DNA of 64,000 nt from Acanthococcus lagerstroemiae. Its lineage: Eukaryota; Arthropoda; Insecta; Hemiptera; Eriococcidae. Made by a program: the position numbers and the translations under genes. Of the stretch, positions 32,793 through 40,679 are shown piece after piece. Within the stretch, counting starts at the first letter, position 1. Each line of letters starts with the position of its first letter. The notes under the pieces are model-generated. The model did not search any database. It saw only the letters and a list, made by a program, of their open reading frames with translations, and was not told the DNA's origin. The DNA lies in the NCBI GenBank assembly GCA_031841125.1, contig CM063106.1, positions 18,538,001 through 18,602,000 of the forward strand, given 5' to 3'.

Positions 32793-33605
32793 CAGTCATT
32801 AGTTGAACTTGAAGCCAAAGAACTTCATAAACCTGTGATAAAAAAATTTCAGAAAAGAAAAATTATCACAAATGAAATCAATGAAATCTGGGCAGGTGAT
32901 TTATTAATTATGTCCCAGTATTCAAAAGAAAATAGGGGTTATAAGTATATGTTAGTAGTTATTGACACCTTCTCAAAAGTACTCAGGATAAAACCCCTCA
33001 AGGAAAAAACAGGGAAAGAGGTTTCTCAAGCTTTTGAGAAAATTATTGAAGAAAGCGAATATGGTCCACCTAAAAAATTACATGTCGACAAAGGTACAGA
33101 ATTTGTAAATTCAGTTTTTAAAAAATTAATGGGAAAATATAATATTCATATGTATCACACAGAGAATGAGGAAAAATCAGCAATTGGTGAGAGAGTAAAC
33201 AGAACCATTAATGGGATGTTGAGAATAATTTTTGAGATTCATAAGAATCATAAATGGGTTCCATTTATACCAGAGATATTGCACGAATATAATAATGTGA
33301 GGGTACATAGAACAATAGGAATGCGTCCTTGTGATGTGAATAAAACAAATGAACAAGAAATTTTTCATAGAATGTATTCTTCAAGTTTCTCCACGCGACC
33401 AAAATTCAAGGAAGGAGATCGTGTGAGAATACCCAAAAAGAAAGAAACTTTTGAGAACAAGTATAAGAACAACTGGACAAGAGAAATATTTGTAGTTGAC
33501 AAAGTATTCCACACAAACCCTCCCGTCTATTCTATTAAAGATTTGAAGGGTGAAGAAATTTTAGGTAAATTTTATCGCCAGGAACTTCAAAAAACAGTTT
33601 TCTAA
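32790..33605 (+). CDS. Retroviral-type (rve) integrase
   Basis: 271 residues. Inserts the element into host DNA. The RNase H-fold core shows the catalytic triad: D37 in IWAGDLL, D100 in LHVDKGTEF and E134 in AIGERVNRT, with an LVVIDTFSKVLRIKPLK strand region between. The C-terminal RVRIPKKK...NWTREIFVVDKV...YSIKDL part fits the SH3-like tail of Polinton integrases. The N-terminus begins only ~12 residues before the HKPVIKKF segment; many family members have ~50 more residues there, so the start may be lost or lie in the broken region upstream. The core frame is intact. It ends 18 bp before the next start codon. Confidence 0.95.
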   Translation: MQSLVELEAKELHKPVIKKFQKRKIITNEINEIWAGDLLIMSQYSKENRGYKYMLVVIDTFSKVLRIKPLKEKTGKEVSQAFEKIIEESEYGPPKKLHVDKGTEFVNSVFKKLMGKYNIHMYHTENEEKSAIGERVNRTINGMLRIIFEIHKNHKWVPFIPEILHEYNNVRVHRTIGMRPCDVNKTNEQEIFHRMYSSSFSTRPKFKEGDRVRIPKKKETFENKYKNNWTREIFVVDKVFHTNPPVYSIKDLKGEEILGKFYRQELQKTVF

Positions 33606-33612
33606 AATTTTC

Positions 33613-33625
33613 TACTATAAATATG
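33613..33625 (+). promoter_or_regulatory. TACTATAAATATG start box
   Basis: Fits between the integrase stop and the ATG at 33623; one TATAAAT with the ATG shifted two bases downstream compared with the capsid genes. Confidence 0.5.
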
Positions 33626-35065
33626 AGTAAAAACTGTGGATTATCTAAAAGAGGTGGTGATATTGTGGATACAATTGGTAAATATGTACCATTTCCACTT
33701 CACTGGCCCGGATATAAAGCTCTTGGTCCTGGTTCGAATACAGACCTCGATATTCAAAAAGGTGTAAAACTGAAAAATAAATTAGATGAAATAGCTATGG
33801 ATCATGATGTAGATTATGCAAATACAGATGATCCTAATGAACGTGATTATGCTGATAACAGATTCACATGGCGAGCCTGGGAGCGTGTCAAAGATCCTAA
33901 TGCTAAATTAGATGAAAAAATTCCAGCATATGTAGCAGTAAATTTAATGAAATTAAAACAGAAGTTAGGTTTAGGAATTTATAAAAAATTTTATAATATA
34001 AATAATATGAGTAAAAACTGTGGATTAGGACAACATTTGCGATTACCTAATGAAATATTACCTAAAAAAGGTGAAGGATTTTATATTGATCGAAAAACAA
34101 CCACTAATAATCAGAAAAAAGAAGGCAAAGGATTTCATATTGATCGAAAAACAACAACCAATGATCTCCCAGAAATAATGAATTATTTGAATAATTTATA
34201 TGTTAACAAACAGGAAAAAAAAGGTAAAGGATTTTATATTTATCGGGAAACCGCAATCAATGATCGAAAAAAAAAAGGTGAGGGTATCAAAGTAAGTAGA
34301 TACATTAAATATCCTATCAATCCAGATAATGAACAAGTTGACAAAATTAATATTGGTGTTGAGAAAGGGGTACCTGTTGTACTAAATTTAGGATACGAAA
34401 ATTTAATCAGAACTAAAAATAGCACACAGAACGAAACATATTTACCTCTAACAAAAGCACAAGTGAATCAAATTGAGACAGCAAAAACCAAGGAAAAAGG
34501 TTTAAAGCTAAAACTGAACAAAACACAACTGAAGCAGGTTAAAAATGGTGGATTCTTCCCACCAGCTATCCTAGCAGGATTGGCTGCTATTGCAGCAGCT
34601 AAACCTGCTGTAGAAGTAGGTACTAAAATAGTAGAAACTGTAGGTAATTTAATATCAACCGCCAAGCAAGCAATTGATAATAAGAAAGCCAATGACGAGT
34701 TAGTAGAAGAGAGAAAACGTCGTAATGAAAAGTTGGAGTACAAGTCTGGTGAAGGCATAGGACAATATCTACAAATACCTAACGAAGTTCTAAAGAAAAA
34801 GAGCGTTAAAAAAATAAAAAATGGCGTTAAAAAAAAATGTGATGGCGTTAAAAAAATAAAAAATGGCGTTAATGGTAGTATTCAAAAAGACTGTTTAGGT
34901 GTTGAGAAAAATAAAAGAGGCGTTAAAAAAATAAAAAATGGCGTTAAAAAAAATGTTGGCGTTAAAAAAATAAAAAAGAGCGTTAAAAAAAGAAAAATTG
35001 GAGGTGACATGATCACTCAACAAGTAATTAAAAAAATCTTAGATAATGAAAAAAAAAAAAAATAA
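33623..35065 (+). CDS. PLA2-like / basic core-like virion protein, apparent two-gene fusion
   Basis: 480 residues. Residues 1-75 resemble the phospholipase A2-like domain of parvovirus VP1 and some Polinton proteins: PGYKALGPGS (29-38) and AMDHDVDY with H61 and D62, probably acting on membranes during entry. At residue 129 the N-terminal motif MSKNCGL recurs, preceded by a TATAATATAAATAATATG box at DNA level, as if a second gene began there in frame. Residues ~145-230 carry ~20-residue repeats (KGFYIDRKTTTN). NGGFFPPAILAGLAAIAAAK (308-327) begins an Ala-rich hydrophobic segment like those of adenovirus pVI/pX-type proteins. The tail has VKKIKNGVKK repeats, strongly basic and core-protein-like. 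The frame ends in a Lys run encoded by an A-rich tract just before the protease frame. Confidence 0.82.
   Translation: MSKNCGLSKRGGDIVDTIGKYVPFPLHWPGYKALGPGSNTDLDIQKGVKLKNKLDEIAMDHDVDYANTDDPNERDYADNRFTWRAWERVKDPNAKLDEKIPAYVAVNLMKLKQKLGLGIYKKFYNINNMSKNCGLGQHLRLPNEILPKKGEGFYIDRKTTTNNQKKEGKGFHIDRKTTTNDLPEIMNYLNNLYVNKQEKKGKGFYIYRETAINDRKKKGEGIKVSRYIKYPINPDNEQVDKINIGVEKGVPVVLNLGYENLIRTKNSTQNETYLPLTKAQVNQIETAKTKEKGLKLKLNKTQLKQVKNGGFFPPAILAGLAAIAAAKPAVEVGTKIVETVGNLISTAKQAIDNKKANDELVEERKRRNEKLEYKSGEGIGQYLQIPNEVLKKKSVKKIKNGVKKKCDGVKKIKNGVNGSIQKDCLGVEKNKRGVKKIKNGVKKNVGVKKIKKSVKKRKIGGDMITQQVIKKILDNEKKKK
33991..34009 (+). promoter_or_regulatory. Internal start box before second MSKNCG
   Basis: TTATAATATAAATAATATG is translated in frame as part of the larger protein but has the form of the element's start boxes and ends on the ATG at 34007, whose first six residues copy the upstream N-terminus. 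Confidence 0.45.
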
Positions 35066-35430
35066 CCATCAAGAATGACGCATTAACTAATTTTGAAATA
35101 GAAGCATATGCTGAAAAATTGCAAATACCTCATTTCAGAGGAGTTTTTATGCTTGATGAGCTACCACCAAAAATCAAAAAATATGAATGTGGAATTGTAA
35201 ATTTAGACACTTCAGACCACTCTGGAACTCATTGGACTGCTTACTGTAAGAATGATTCACAAGTTGATTTTTATGAACCGTTTGGTAACATTCCACCACC
35301 AGAATTAGTGAAATATTTTGGACAGTCTAGAATTACTTATAATTATACGCAGGATCAAAAACTTGACGAAACAAATTGTGGTAGACGGTGCATAGAATAT
35401 TTATTAAAAAAAAAAAAATACTATAAATGA
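35050..35430 (+). CDS. Adenain-like cysteine protease
   Basis: Virion-maturation protease of the adenovirus type. The frame is open from 35050 but has no ATG near its start. The conserved N-terminus (LTNFEIEAYAEKLQIPHFRG, from about 35083) lies upstream of any Met. Catalytic residues visible: His in SGTHWTAY (35230 region), an acidic residue in DFYEPFG, a Gln in YTQDQK and Cys in TNCGRRCIEYLL. Its start abuts the A-tract that ends the upstream gene, so in the source element the protease was probably made by read-through from, or fused to, that gene, with one base gained or lost in the A run. The C-terminus ends in Lys residues from a second A run. Confidence 0.88.
   Translation, partial: KKKKITIKNDALTNFEIEAYAEKLQIPHFRGVFMLDELPPKIKKYECGIVNLDTSDHSGTHWTAYCKNDSQVDFYEPFGNIPPPELVKYFGQSRITYNYTQDQKLDETNCGRRCIEYLLKKKKYYK
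35419..35429 (+). promoter_or_regulatory. TACTATAAATG start box, minor capsid
   Basis: Canonical box ending on ATG 35427, preceded by a 13-base A run that also encodes the Lys-rich end of the protease. Confidence 0.6.
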
Positions 35431-36143
35431 AATATATAAATGGTTCTTACAGTATACTTATGAGCGGTACAGATTCTGTTCTTTATCATGATTTTAGTGG
35501 AGTTGATGACATTATTAGACTCAACCCTAATAAAGAATGGGAAATTGGGTTAGAATCTTTCCACACATCTTATCGTTTTTTCAATATAACTACAACTAAA
35601 AACAATTCACTTACTTTTTATAAGCAGGTGAACGAATTACCTACAACTATAGTACTTGATCCTGGTATTTATGAAGTAGCTGATATTATTAAATGTATAC
35701 ATGAAAGTAAACATGCTAGGGCTGCTAATATAACCTTGAAAATAAATAAATACGCTCATACCATAATAATGGGGAGTCCATCACATATAATAGATTTAAG
35801 AGATGTGACTTCTGTTGGTAATATATTGGGTTTTACTAAGCAAATTATACCAGCTGGAGAAGAAGTTGAATCTGATAGCCACGTTAAAATTTTTCCTATT
35901 GAAAGCATTATGGGGATATGTAATGAATGTAATAACGGTAATGAAAAAATACTTTTTTATTTTCCTATATCATCACTACCCGGAGAAAAAATAATCTATA
36001 CACCAAATGAAACTCAATATTATAGAGTGAGAAATAAAGAAATAAGCGAGATTGTATTAAACCTTTATGATCAGAATGGCAATCCACTTGAAAATAATGG
36101 TGAAACATATTGGGCATTTTTAATCATACGTGAAGTACGATAA
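35427..36143 (+). CDS. Minor capsid (penton-like) protein
   Basis: 238 residues, intact; position directly before the major capsid gene and length fit the single-jelly-roll minor capsid protein of Polintons, which forms capsid vertices. The sequence is beta-rich: WEIGLESFHTSYRFFNI near residue 40, SLTFYKQ, PTTIVLDPGIYEVADIIKCI, INKYAHTIIM and a C-terminal ISEIVLNLYDQNGNPL block ending with AFLIIREVR. No signal peptide or coiled coil. It overlaps the protease stop region by 4 nt. The family call is by synteny and these blocks. Confidence 0.85.
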   Translation: MKYINGSYSILMSGTDSVLYHDFSGVDDIIRLNPNKEWEIGLESFHTSYRFFNITTTKNNSLTFYKQVNELPTTIVLDPGIYEVADIIKCIHESKHARAANITLKINKYAHTIIMGSPSHIIDLRDVTSVGNILGFTKQIIPAGEEVESDSHVKIFPIESIMGICNECNNGNEKILFYFPISSLPGEKIIYTPNETQYYRVRNKEISEIVLNLYDQNGNPLENNGETYWAFLIIREVR

Positions 36144-36146
36144 TTA

Positions 36147-36182
36147 AAAAAAAAAAAAAAAAAAAAAAAAATACTATAAATG
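36147..36182 (+). promoter_or_regulatory. A25 tract plus TACTATAAATG box, major capsid
   Basis: A 25-base A run runs straight into the canonical box ending on ATG 36180. Together they fill the whole 36-bp gap between the two capsid genes. Confidence 0.6.
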
Positions 36183-36662
36183 AATGGTTACGAAAGTTTT
36201 GAATTAATAGAATTCTCCACTCCTAATAATATTGATATAAATAAAAAAGATGAGGAAATTATAATTGAAATAAATACTCCTAATATTTGTACTTTACCTT
36301 GGAAAAGCGAGGTAGTTATAGCTGGTCGTCTGATAGTACGTGATAAAGACAAAAAAATTGTGAGTTTCGATCGTAGTACAGTACAAGTAATTAATAATGG
36401 CTTTCTTCATCTTTTCAGGCAAATTATTTATAGAATTTCTGATGTTCAGGTAGATATATTGGAGTATCCAGGTGTAGCCAGCACCATTAATGGTCTCGTT
36501 TCAATGTCCAAAACCACCAAGTATTCTAATGCAGGGTGGAATCTAAATAATGATTACATGAATGTTGATGCGAATGGTTACTTCAAAGTTGCATTACCTT
36601 TCGATATGTTTCTAGGTTTTGGAACTTATAAAGAAATTCTCTTAATGTTAGTCAATCCTTGA
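36180..36662 (+). CDS. Major capsid protein, N-terminal part (broken)
   Basis: 160 residues of the double-jelly-roll major capsid protein. EIIIEINTPNICTLPWKSEV starts the first barrel; a YRISDVQVDILEYPGVAST block and LPFDMFLGFGTYKEILLML follow, all typical of Polinton hexon-like proteins. The frame stops at 36660-36662. The homology continues in another frame (about 36650-36715), in a third (36730-37180) and finally back in this first frame (to 37358). Probably a pseudogene in this copy. Confidence 0.88.
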   Translation: MNGYESFELIEFSTPNNIDINKKDEEIIIEINTPNICTLPWKSEVVIAGRLIVRDKDKKIVSFDRSTVQVINNGFLHLFRQIIYRISDVQVDILEYPGVASTINGLVSMSKTTKYSNAGWNLNNDYMNVDANGYFKVALPFDMFLGFGTYKEILLMLVNP

Positions 36663-36729
36663 TACTAGCAAGAGAACAACATGGTGTTACAAATATGCTA
36701 CAAGTTGACCAAATTTAAAAGATTATACT

Positions 36730-37224
36730 GTGGAATTGAATCTGAAGTATATAACTTGGAGAATGCCAGTGGTGAAGCTTTCATTACAACTTGAAAAAGA
36801 AGTTTTACCATTGTTAAATAAAGACATACCAATTCGTATGAATTTTGAGCATTGGCAATGTTTAAAGAAACCTGCTGGTACTGTATCAGGAAAAGAATTT
36901 AGGTGGTCAATTCCTACAGATATTACATCACAATATGCTTTTGTAGTTTTCCAAAATAAAAGGAACAATGATCTCTTTGCTGATAAAAGTAAATTTGATC
37001 ATTGTAATCCTTATGATGTACGTTTCAATGTCAATGGTTATGAATATCCTCGTCAGCAAATGCGATTAAATTTTAATGAAAAGGATTCAGGAGCTTTATA
37101 TACATATTTTAAAAATTACAATGGAAAAGACGATGTTTTAATTGATCTTGTGCAATTTGAAAAGAATATACTATCTTTTGCTTTGATCTTACAGGACAAC
37201 CTGACGCTCTACAAACAGATGTAG
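36730..37224 (+). pseudogene. Major capsid protein, middle part (shifted frame)
   Basis: Continues the capsid protein with LNLKYITWRMPVVKLSLQLE, then FEHWQCLKKPAGTVSGKEFR, a VVFQNKRNNDLFADKSKFDH block (a segment seen in Polinton capsids where the loop lists mutated target residues) and YEYPRQQMRLNF. Homology leaves this frame at about 37150-37180, so the last ~15 residues of the frame are not authentic. The preceding ~65 bp (36650-36715) lies in yet another frame. Confidence 0.85.
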
Positions 37225-37358
37225 CCAATGTACAAATTATATTCTCATGGCGTGATGATTTTCCTAATACAGCTGAAATATTTGTTCTTTTGAAACAACC
37301 TGTTTGTTATGAATACAAACCTATATCTAGAGCGGTTAGACCTGCTCCTAAAAACTAA
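37150..37358 (+). pseudogene. Major capsid protein, C-terminal part (original frame)
   Basis: From about 37161 the first frame is open again and encodes FDLTGQPDALQTDVANVQII, SWRDDFPNTAEIFVLLKQPV and a short tail ending at a TAA at about 37356. This is the expected C-terminal jelly-roll end. Three successive frame changes thus return to the starting frame. Confidence 0.75.
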
Positions 37359-37524
37359 AAAAAAAAAAAAAAAAAATATTCTTATAAATAGGTATGCAAT
37401 CAGAAAACAATTCAGAAAAATAAATTCAACTGGGTGTGTATTATAATTTTCTGTTGGAATATTATCGAACAGGTGTTTAAAAAAATGAAAAAAAAGAAAA
37501 AGAAAAAAAAGACAGTCAAATAAG
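37359..37524. other. A-rich spacer between capsid gene and right TIR
   Basis: A 22-base A run (with TAT), then a box-like TTATAAATAGGTATG leading only to a 9-codon frame. It could be a vestige of one more gene or an unused box. The rest is A-rich. Confidence 0.4.
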
Positions 37525-38840
37525 TATTATTTTTATATGAAAAATCATATAAAAATACATTATAACAACTTTAATATTATTCATTTTCTTGAACTAATGT
37601 GGTTATGAAAGGTTTACTATTTTCAGCTTTCCATTTTTCAGAATCATTAAACATAGCTTCAACAATTTTTGAGACTTCTTTATCTCTACCTACACATAAA
37701 GAGTTCAAATTAGATTCTGTTGGAACAATATAATTTTCAATACAACATGCTCTACTCTTTTTTAAAGAACCTACTACGTTTGATACAAAAGTAGGACAGA
37801 ACACAAGCATAGAATACCATAAATCTGACATTACACCTCGTGTTTTACTATAAACTGTTTTAAATTCTTTTCTAAACTTTAATAAATTCTTATCAAATTC
37901 TACCTGAAATACACCTCTAGCTGTAAGTTGGATTGGTTCTTTATGTAGTGGATGATTCTTTTCATCTAGAAACACTAAGAGATACTTACGTGCTGAAATA
38001 TAGTCTGTATCTCCTTTTACCCAATAACCAGCAAAAGAGTAATCATCTCGAGAAAGTCTGATAAGTTTAAGTTGGCGTCTAATGATTAAAATACGATTTT
38101 TATCGATAATCCTACCTTGAATTGATCCATCTCGAGTCTCAATTGTGTGCGGTTTTGTATTTACAAAATGTTCTACACAGCTGGCACCTGAACATGACTC
38201 GTTGCAATTTTTTCTCCACTCACAAGACATCAAATTTTCATTAGACATCCAGAAGCCTACAGGTTCTTGATTAATCACTTTCACTGATGGTATCTTTTTA
38301 GATACACAATGTGTAGAGTCATCAAAATTAAAGTTATTGCTTTTACTTTCAATCATTTCCATTTTATAATATATAATATTTTTTTTTTTTTTTTAAATAG
38401 TTAAATTTTGATTTTTTTAAATTATTTTTTTATTATTTTAAACTAGGTTATCAATTTTCGATTTTTTTTTTTATTATTTTTTTTAGTATTAAGATTTCAA
38501 ACCAAAATCACTTGAAATCCAAGTTAGAAAAAAAAGTGGTCTGATAAAAAAATGGAAACTCGACCACTTTATATTACAATATCAATTCTTTTAACACCAA
38601 CACAAAAATGTGAACTTGGTTACAGAGAACAGAACTTACACACAAATGTGTTTTCAACAGCGAATGTACAAAAATGTGTTTTCAACATCGAATGTACAAA
38701 AATGTGAACTCGGTCTAGGATTGTACAAAACTTACACAGAAAAGTGTTTTCAACAGCGAATGTACAAAAATGTGACTTCAACAGCGAATGTCCAGAAAAG
38801 TGTTTTCAACAATAAATTTACAAAAATGTGAACTCGATTC
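37525..38840 (-). repeat. Polinton right terminal inverted repeat
   Basis: Inverted copy of 23763-25045. The coding part is unchanged at the protein level. Differences: one intact A-rich unit (AACTAGGTTATCAATTTTCG) instead of three, and extra outer ~40-bp units containing TTCAACAGCGAATGTACAAA (about 38650-38830). Beyond 38840 related words (AAATGTGAACTCGGTCCAGAAC) continue to about 38885, so the true end may be further right. Confidence 0.9.
37577..38362 (-). CDS. TIR-encoded protein of unknown function, right copy
   Basis: 261 residues, identical in sequence to the left copy at 24208-24993, reading inward from the right end and converging on the capsid genes. It starts at a TTATAAAATG box (about 38369-38360, minus). 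Perfect protein identity between copies alongside broken capsid and polymerase genes points to recent insertion with damage, to gene conversion between repeats, or to sequence errors in the interior. Confidence 0.85.
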   Translation of the reverse strand: MEMIESKSNNFNFDDSTHCVSKKIPSVKVINQEPVGFWMSNENLMSCEWRKNCNESCSGASCVEHFVNTKPHTIETRDGSIQGRIIDKNRILIIRRQLKLIRLSRDDYSFAGYWVKGDTDYISARKYLLVFLDEKNHPLHKEPIQLTARGVFQVEFDKNLLKFRKEFKTVYSKTRGVMSDLWYSMLVFCPTFVSNVVGSLKKSRACCIENYIVPTESNLNSLCVGRDKEVSKIVEAMFNDSEKWKAENSKPFITTLVQENE

Positions 38841-38889
38841 AGAGAGAACAGAATTCACTCAGAAATGTGAACTCGGTCCAGAACCCAAC

Positions 38890-39370
38890 CTTTCTATACT
38901 ACTGGGATGATCCCCGACACGCTCCTGTTACTATGACGTCATACTACTGAGCATACTTGAGCGAAAATCGTGCCTCAGTGGTTGACATTTCTCTGGAAAT
39001 TTATCTTTAACAACACGGCTGCAGACTGCAGGTGTCTCCTACACAGACACGTATTGTAACATTTTATACGCTTCCTTACCCTAATAAAAAAAATCCATGG
39101 AAATTTCTATTAACAACACGACTGCAGACTGTAGTTGCGCAGGGCGCAGCAAAGATCAAGATCAATGAGCACATGGCTGGAAGAAAAATGAATTTCCACG
39201 GAAATGTCAACCACTGAACTGAACTGTCACCATAAAGAGCTAAATCATACGGACTGGCTTCGAGTCGGGGGGCATGAAAATTTCTATGGCTGCAGACTAC
39301 AGATGTCTCCTACACAGACACGTATTGTAACATTTTATATGCTTTCGTACCCTAATAAAAAAAAAATTCC
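38890..39370 (+). repeat. Repeat C copies flanking the Polinton, right
   Basis: Carries TACTACTGGGATGATCCCCG, ACTTGAGCGAAAATCG, CAGTGGTTGACATTTCTCTGG and two TTAACAACACGGCTGCAGACT-type blocks, plus AACATTTTATACGCTTCCTTACCCTAATAAAAA twice. The element therefore appears to have inserted into, or next to, a cluster of repeat C. Confidence 0.65.
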
Positions 39371-39527
39371 ATGGAAGTGAACAGTGTTATTTACAATGCT
39401 GCGAACCGTAAGATCCCTGATCTTTCACAACAAAGCCGTAATGCAATTAGACTTCGCAATATTGCGAATCAATCCAACTAATTTTCAAAATTTTGGGACT
39501 CAGGTTGTTTCTGAACTATGTGGTTCA

Positions 39528-40642
39528 ATTGTAGATAGGAGACTTAAAAAGGGGGTAGAATACATGTATGGCATTCGTTGATACTACAAAAGCTTTTGAC
39601 AATGTTACATAGGGTAAAATGTTTGATATTCTAGAAAGGATAGGAATAAAGAAGAAAGTCAAGTTATTTTAAACTTATATGGCAGACAGAAAGCTACATT
39701 AAGAACAGAAGGAGAGAAACGGGAGGTGAATATGAAAAAAGGTGTAAGACAAGGGTGCTCCTTATCTCCAGTATTATTTAATTTGTACATAAAGGGGGCC
39801 GTAAAAAAATTTTAAAAAATTTTTGAAGCAGGTGTAACTATACATGGAGAGTGAGTAAAAATGTAAAGATGCTCAGGTTTGCAGATGATATTGTCTTATT
39901 AATTGAAAGAAGTACTGATTTGGCAAATATTTTAAATGGAGGCGATTTTGAGTTAGAATATTGTATGAACATATTAAAAAATAAATAAAACTAAAAAGAT
40001 GGCATGTAATCGATGTGAACATGATAACTTGAAATTAAAATTGGTCGGGGAAAAATTGAGGATCCAAACGAATGTTGCTATATCAGGAGTAAAATTACAA
40101 AAGGTGGAAAGTGTAAAAGGAATATTAATATTAGAATAGCACAAGCTACATTAGAATTTAATCGAAAAAGTAAGTTATTCAAATCAAAAACAAATCTGAA
40201 AATCAGAAAATTATTTTTGAAAACTTATATTTGGAGTGTAGTTAGCGTTGTATGGATGTGAAACTTGGACCATAGGAAAACCAGAGAAAAGAAGGATCGG
40301 AGCTTTTGAAATGTGATGCTATAGGCGGATACTTAATATCAAATGCTCGGATAAGGTAAGAAATGAGGAAATACTTAACAGAGTGACAGGTGAAATAGAT
40401 ATTTGGAATTGTTTGAAGATGGGGAAAGATAAACTAATAGGCCATAACTTGAGGCACCCAGGAATAATATCCTTCCTGCTAGAAGGAAGGGTGGAAGGAA
40501 GAATTGAGTAGGTCGGCAAGGATTCCAGTCTGTTCAACAGATAATCGAGGATGTCAAATGTAAGAGTTATTTGGAAATGAAAGAACTTGCGAGCTCCATC
40601 AAACCGGTCATAAGATTGATAACCTTATCATCATCATCATCA
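39528..40642 (+). mobile_element. LINE fragment 1, RT remnant with (TCA)n end
   Basis: Broken plus-strand frames with RT blocks AFVDTTKAFDNVT, NMKKGVRQGCSLSPVLFNLY and a degenerate FADDIVLL box (about 39880), ending in AACCTTATCATCATCATC at 40620-40642. Many stops and indels. 5'-truncated. Confidence 0.8.
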
Positions 40643-40679
40643 GATCATACTAAACATGTTCTTGTTTTCTTTTGAATTT

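Larger units (their letters stand above)
23763..38840 (+). mobile_element. Polinton/Maverick (adintovirus-like) element, ~15.1 kb
   Basis: Bounded by ~1.3-kb terminal inverted repeats. The gene set is that of self-synthesising Polintons: protein-primed family B polymerase, retroviral-type integrase, packaging ATPase, adenain-type protease, and minor and major capsid proteins. All interior genes are on +. The interior is much more A+T-rich than the host exons. It sits in intron 2 of the host gene in the same orientation. Polymerase and major capsid genes carry frameshifts, so this copy is probably not autonomous unless these are sequence errors. Outer boundaries are approximate: the left end may be truncated, and no 6-bp target-site duplication could be fixed. 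Confidence 0.95.
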
